A DNA stretch of 64,000 bases. Origin: Burkholderia sp. IMCC1007 (GTDB taxonomy: Bacteria; Pseudomonadota; Gammaproteobacteria; Burkholderiales; Burkholderiaceae). This document shows positions 61,318 to 64,000 of this stretch, piece after piece (position 1 is the first letter of the stretch; every line of letters starts with the position of its first letter). A model generated the notes under the pieces. The model was not told the DNA's origin. It ran no database searches and saw nothing but the letters and a program-made list of their open reading frames with translations. A program made the position numbers and the translations under genes. Where the stretch lies: positions 434,001 through 498,000 of the forward strand of contig NZ_JAPVQY010000001.1 in assembly GCF_027257875.1 (NCBI RefSeq). The letters run 5' to 3'.

Positions 61318-64000
61318 ATGTGGATCGTCAATCTCGCCCTCAGGCGCCCGTACACGTTCATCGTGATGGCCATCATGATCGTGCTGGCCACCCCGCTTGC
61401 GCTGATGCGCACGCCCGTCGACGTGCTGCCGGCGGTGAACATCCCCGTCATCAGCGTGATCTGGAATTACAACGGGTTCTCGGCGACGGCCATGACCAAC
61501 CGGATCACGGCCGTCCACGAGCGGATCCTGACGACGACGGTCAACAACATCCAGCACATCGAATCGACGTCGCTGCCCGGCATCGCGGTCGTGAAGGTGT
61601 TCCTGCAACCGGGCGCGAACGTGCAGACGGCGATCGCGCAGACGGTGTCGTCCGCGCAGGCGATCGTCCGGCAGATGCCGCAGGGCGCGACGCCGCCGCT
61701 CGTGATCACCTATTCGGCATCGAGCATCCCGGTGATCCAGCTCGGGCTGTCGAGCAAGACGCTCAGCGAACAGTCGCTCGCCGACATCGCGCTGAACTTC
61801 CTGCGGCCGCAACTGATCACCGTCCGCGGCGCGCAGATCCCGTTCCCGTACGGCGGCCGCACGCGCGTCGTCGCGATCGATCTCGATCCGCAGGCGCTGC
61901 GCGCGAAGGGCCTCACGCCCGCCGACATCGTCAATACGATCAACGCGCAGAACCTCGTGCTGCCGACCGGCACTGCGAAGATGGGCCAGACCGAATACCG
62001 GATCGACACGAACGCGTCGGCCGACACGATCGCCGACATCAACAACCTGCCGATCCAGACCGTCAACGGCGCGACGACCTACCTGCGCGAAGTCGCGGCG
62101 GTGCGCGACGGCTTCGCGCCGCAGACCAACGTGGTGCGCCAGAACGGCCAGCGCGGCGTGCTGATCTCGATCCTGAAGACCGGCGACGCGTCGACGCTGA
62201 AGGTCGTATCGGACCTGAAGGCACTGCTGCCGAAGGTGATCCCGACGCTGCCCGAAGGGCTCACGATCACGCCGCTGTTCGATCAGTCGGTGTTCGTCAA
62301 CGCCGCCGTGCAGGGCGTGATCCACGAGGCGCTGATCGCCGCCGTGCTGACCGCGATGATGATCCTGCTGTTCCTCGGCAACTGGCGCAGCACGCTGATC
62401 ATCGCGATCTCGATTCCGCTGTCGATCTTCACGTCGCTGATCGCGCTGTCCGCGCTCGGCGAGACCATCAACATCATGACGCTCGGCGGGCTCGCGCTCG
62501 CGGTCGGCATTCTCGTTGACGACGCAACCGTCACCATCGAGAACATCGAGCGCCATCTGCATCTGGGGACGAACCTGCACGAAGCGATTCTCGAAGGCGC
62601 GGGCGAGATCGCGGTGCCCGCGTTCGTATCGACGCTGTGCATCTGTATCGTGTTCGTGCCGATGTTCTTCCTGACCGGCGTCGCGCGCTTCCTGTTCGTG
62701 CCGCTCGCGGAAGCCGTCGTGTTCGCGATGCTCGCATCGTACGTGCTGTCGCGCACGCTCGTGCCGACGCTCGCGATGCTGCTGTTCCGCCCGCAACAGG
62801 CGAACACCGACGCCGGCCGTTCGACGTCGCGTTTCGCGCGCATCCATCACGCGTTCAACCACGCGTTCGAGCGGCTGCGCGCGTGGTACATCGTGCTGCT
62901 GAGCATCCTGCTCGTGCGCCGCCGCTTCTACGCGATCTGCTTCCTCGGCTTCTGCGTGCTGTCGACCGGCCTCGTGTTCGTGCTCGGCCGCGACTTCTTC
63001 CCGAACGCCGACTCCGGCAACATCCGGCTGCACATGCGTGCGCCGACGGGCTACCGGATCGAGGAAACCGCGCGGCTCGCCGACCGCGTCGAGCGCGTGA
63101 TCCGCGAGACCGTGCCGCCCGACGAGCTCGGTGCGATCGTCGACAACCTCGGGCTGCCGGTGAGCGGCATCAACCTGTCGTACAGCAACGCCGGCACGAT
63201 CGGCACGCTCGACGGCGAGCTGCTGATCGCGCTGAAGCCCGGCCACCGCGCGACCGCGCACTACGTGCAAACATTGCGCACGCTGCTGCCGCAGCGCTTC
63301 CCGGGCGTCGAGTTCTTCTTCCAGCCGTCGGACATCATCACGCAGATCCTGAACTTCGGGCAGCCGGCCGCGATCGACGTGCAGGTGCTCGGCAACGATC
63401 TCGCGAGTAACATGACCATTGCGAGCAGCCTGATGAAAAAGATCAGGCAAATCCCCGGCGCAGTCGACGTGCACGTGCTGCAACGCAACGACGAGCCGAC
63501 CCTGCTGGCCGACATGGACCGTACGCGCATGCAGCAGCTCAATCTCTCGGCGCAGAACGTCGCGCAGAACATGCTGATCTCGCTGTCCGGGAGTTCGCAG
63601 ACCACCCCGTCGTTCTGGATCAACCCGCGCACCGGCGTCCAGTACCCGCTGCAGATCCAGACCCCGCAGTACAACATCGCATCGGTCGACGACCTGCTCG
63701 GCACGCCGATTGCCGCGAGCGGCCGCACCGACACGCCGCTGCAACTGCTCGGCAACCTGGTGCAGATTCGCACGGCGGAAAGCCCGGCCGTGATCACGCA
63801 CTACAACATCCGGCCGGCGATCGACCTGTACGTGAGCGTCGACGGCCGGGATCTCGGCTCGGTCGCCGGCGAGATCGACCGCGTCGTGTCCGACGCGCGC
63901 GCGACGCTGCCGCGCGGCACCGAGCTGTCGGTGCGCGGCCAGGTCGAGACGATGCGCACGTCCTATATCGGCCTCGGCGCGGGCGTCGCGATGGCGATCG
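61318..64000 (+). CDS. RND efflux transporter permease subunit, 3' end missing
   Basis: The frame is open from the ATG at 61318 to the right edge (894 codons), whereas RND pumps have about 1,030-1,060. It shows the N-terminal helix MWIVNLALRRPYTFIVMAIMIVLATPLALMRTPVDVLPAVN, porter domain segments, and the proton-relay helix LALAVGILVDDATVTIENIERH with both Asp residues. The second set of helices (VRRRFYAICFLGFCVLSTGLVFVLGRDFFPNADSG) starts at about residue 540. It exports toxic compounds with a membrane-fusion protein and an outer-membrane factor, which must lie beyond the window or elsewhere. Confidence 0.92.
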   Translation, partial: MWIVNLALRRPYTFIVMAIMIVLATPLALMRTPVDVLPAVNIPVISVIWNYNGFSATAMTNRITAVHERILTTTVNNIQHIESTSLPGIAVVKVFLQPGANVQTAIAQTVSSAQAIVRQMPQGATPPLVITYSASSIPVIQLGLSSKTLSEQSLADIALNFLRPQLITVRGAQIPFPYGGRTRVVAIDLDPQALRAKGLTPADIVNTINAQNLVLPTGTAKMGQTEYRIDTNASADTIADINNLPIQTVNGATTYLREVAAVRDGFAPQTNVVRQNGQRGVLISILKTGDASTLKVVSDLKALLPKVIPTLPEGLTITPLFDQSVFVNAAVQGVIHEALIAAVLTAMMILLFLGNWRSTLIIAISIPLSIFTSLIALSALGETINIMTLGGLALAVGILVDDATVTIENIERHLHLGTNLHEAILEGAGEIAVPAFVSTLCICIVFVPMFFLTGVARFLFVPLAEAVVFAMLASYVLSRTLVPTLAMLLFRPQQANTDAGRSTSRFARIHHAFNHAFERLRAWYIVLLSILLVRRRFYAICFLGFCVLSTGLVFVLGRDFFPNADSGNIRLHMRAPTGYRIEETARLADRVERVIRETVPPDELGAIVDNLGLPVSGINLSYSNAGTIGTLDGELLIALKPGHRATAHYVQTLRTLLPQRFPGVEFFFQPSDIITQILNFGQPAAIDVQVLGNDLASNMTIASSLMKKIRQIPGAVDVHVLQRNDEPTLLADMDRTRMQQLNLSAQNVAQNMLISLSGSSQTTPSFWINPRTGVQYPLQIQTPQYNIASVDDLLGTPIAASGRTDTPLQLLGNLVQIRTAESPAVITHYNIRPAIDLYVSVDGRDLGSVAGEIDRVVSDARATLPRGTELSVRGQVETMRTSYIGLGAGVAMAI

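Noticed and set aside
60799..63801. 1000-residue minus-strand open frame opposite the RND pump and Crp/Fnr genes
   Set aside because: The residues are Arg/Asp/His-rich with no domain and run over two genuine genes on the other strand.
1..64000. CRISPR arrays, rRNA, tRNA and intact insertion sequences
   Set aside because: I looked for spaced direct repeats, tRNA cloverleaf patterns with CCA ends, rRNA segments and transposase motifs and found none. A dedicated tRNA or ncRNA scan could still reveal small RNAs.

Overview
The window is high-GC, densely coded DNA of Burkholderia type, most likely the Burkholderia cepacia complex. The evidence is the gene content: several small exported DUF4148 proteins, a Burkholderia-style trimeric porin, many LysR, IclR, Lrp, GntR and LuxR regulators each divergent from a small catabolic or transport operon, and a BauA/MmsA beta-alanine pair. 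No rRNA, tRNA, CRISPR array or intact insertion sequence was seen. The layout is typical of a secondary Burkholderia replicon, but replicon and species cannot be settled from this window alone.

Left part (1-16.9 kb). Envelope genes come first: an LprI-like protein, a DUF4148 protein, PBP1A and a PilZ protein. A trans-3-hydroxy-L-proline cluster follows, with a solute-binding protein, a Cys/Thr-type dehydratase, a GntR regulator and a pyrroline-2-carboxylate reductase; together these convert trans-3-hydroxyproline to L-proline. Next is a probable low-oxygen module: a stand-alone receiver, an FNR-type regulator with iron-sulfur cysteines, and an opposing run of small genes (HPF-like, an unknown 79-residue protein, DUF1488, DUF488) with a TTGAC-N4-GTCAA box upstream of the DUF1488 gene. 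An aromatic amino acid permease/aminotransferase operon with a divergent Lrp regulator and a DMT exporter close this part.

Middle part (17-45 kb). An AcpA-type phosphoesterase sits beside a di-haem cytochrome c peroxidase. A methyltransferase, a Tai4-like T6SS immunity protein with no visible toxin gene, and an AtoE transporter follow. A small acquired segment carries a hipBA toxin-antitoxin pair and an integrase remnant. Then come a CLC channel, cytosine deaminase, a VOC protein, a porin, a second DUF4148 protein, a LysR/FUSC pair, a beta-aminopeptidase-permease-LuxR cluster, degraded AraC and LysR remnants, and the bauA-mmsA operon with a divergent LysR gene. An 11-bp tandem repeat fills the convergent gap after that LysR gene.

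Right part (45-64 kb). A MarR-controlled membrane protein/MFS operon has a perfect 26-bp palindrome in front of it. It is followed by a cupin, a GlxA-like regulator divergent from an SDR, a metallo-beta-lactamase-fold protein with two paralogous MFS permeases under a 550-residue double IclR regulator, an Lrp/LysE pair, a YqaA protein, an acyl-CoA ligase divergent from a Crp/Fnr regulator, and an RND pump that runs off the right edge.
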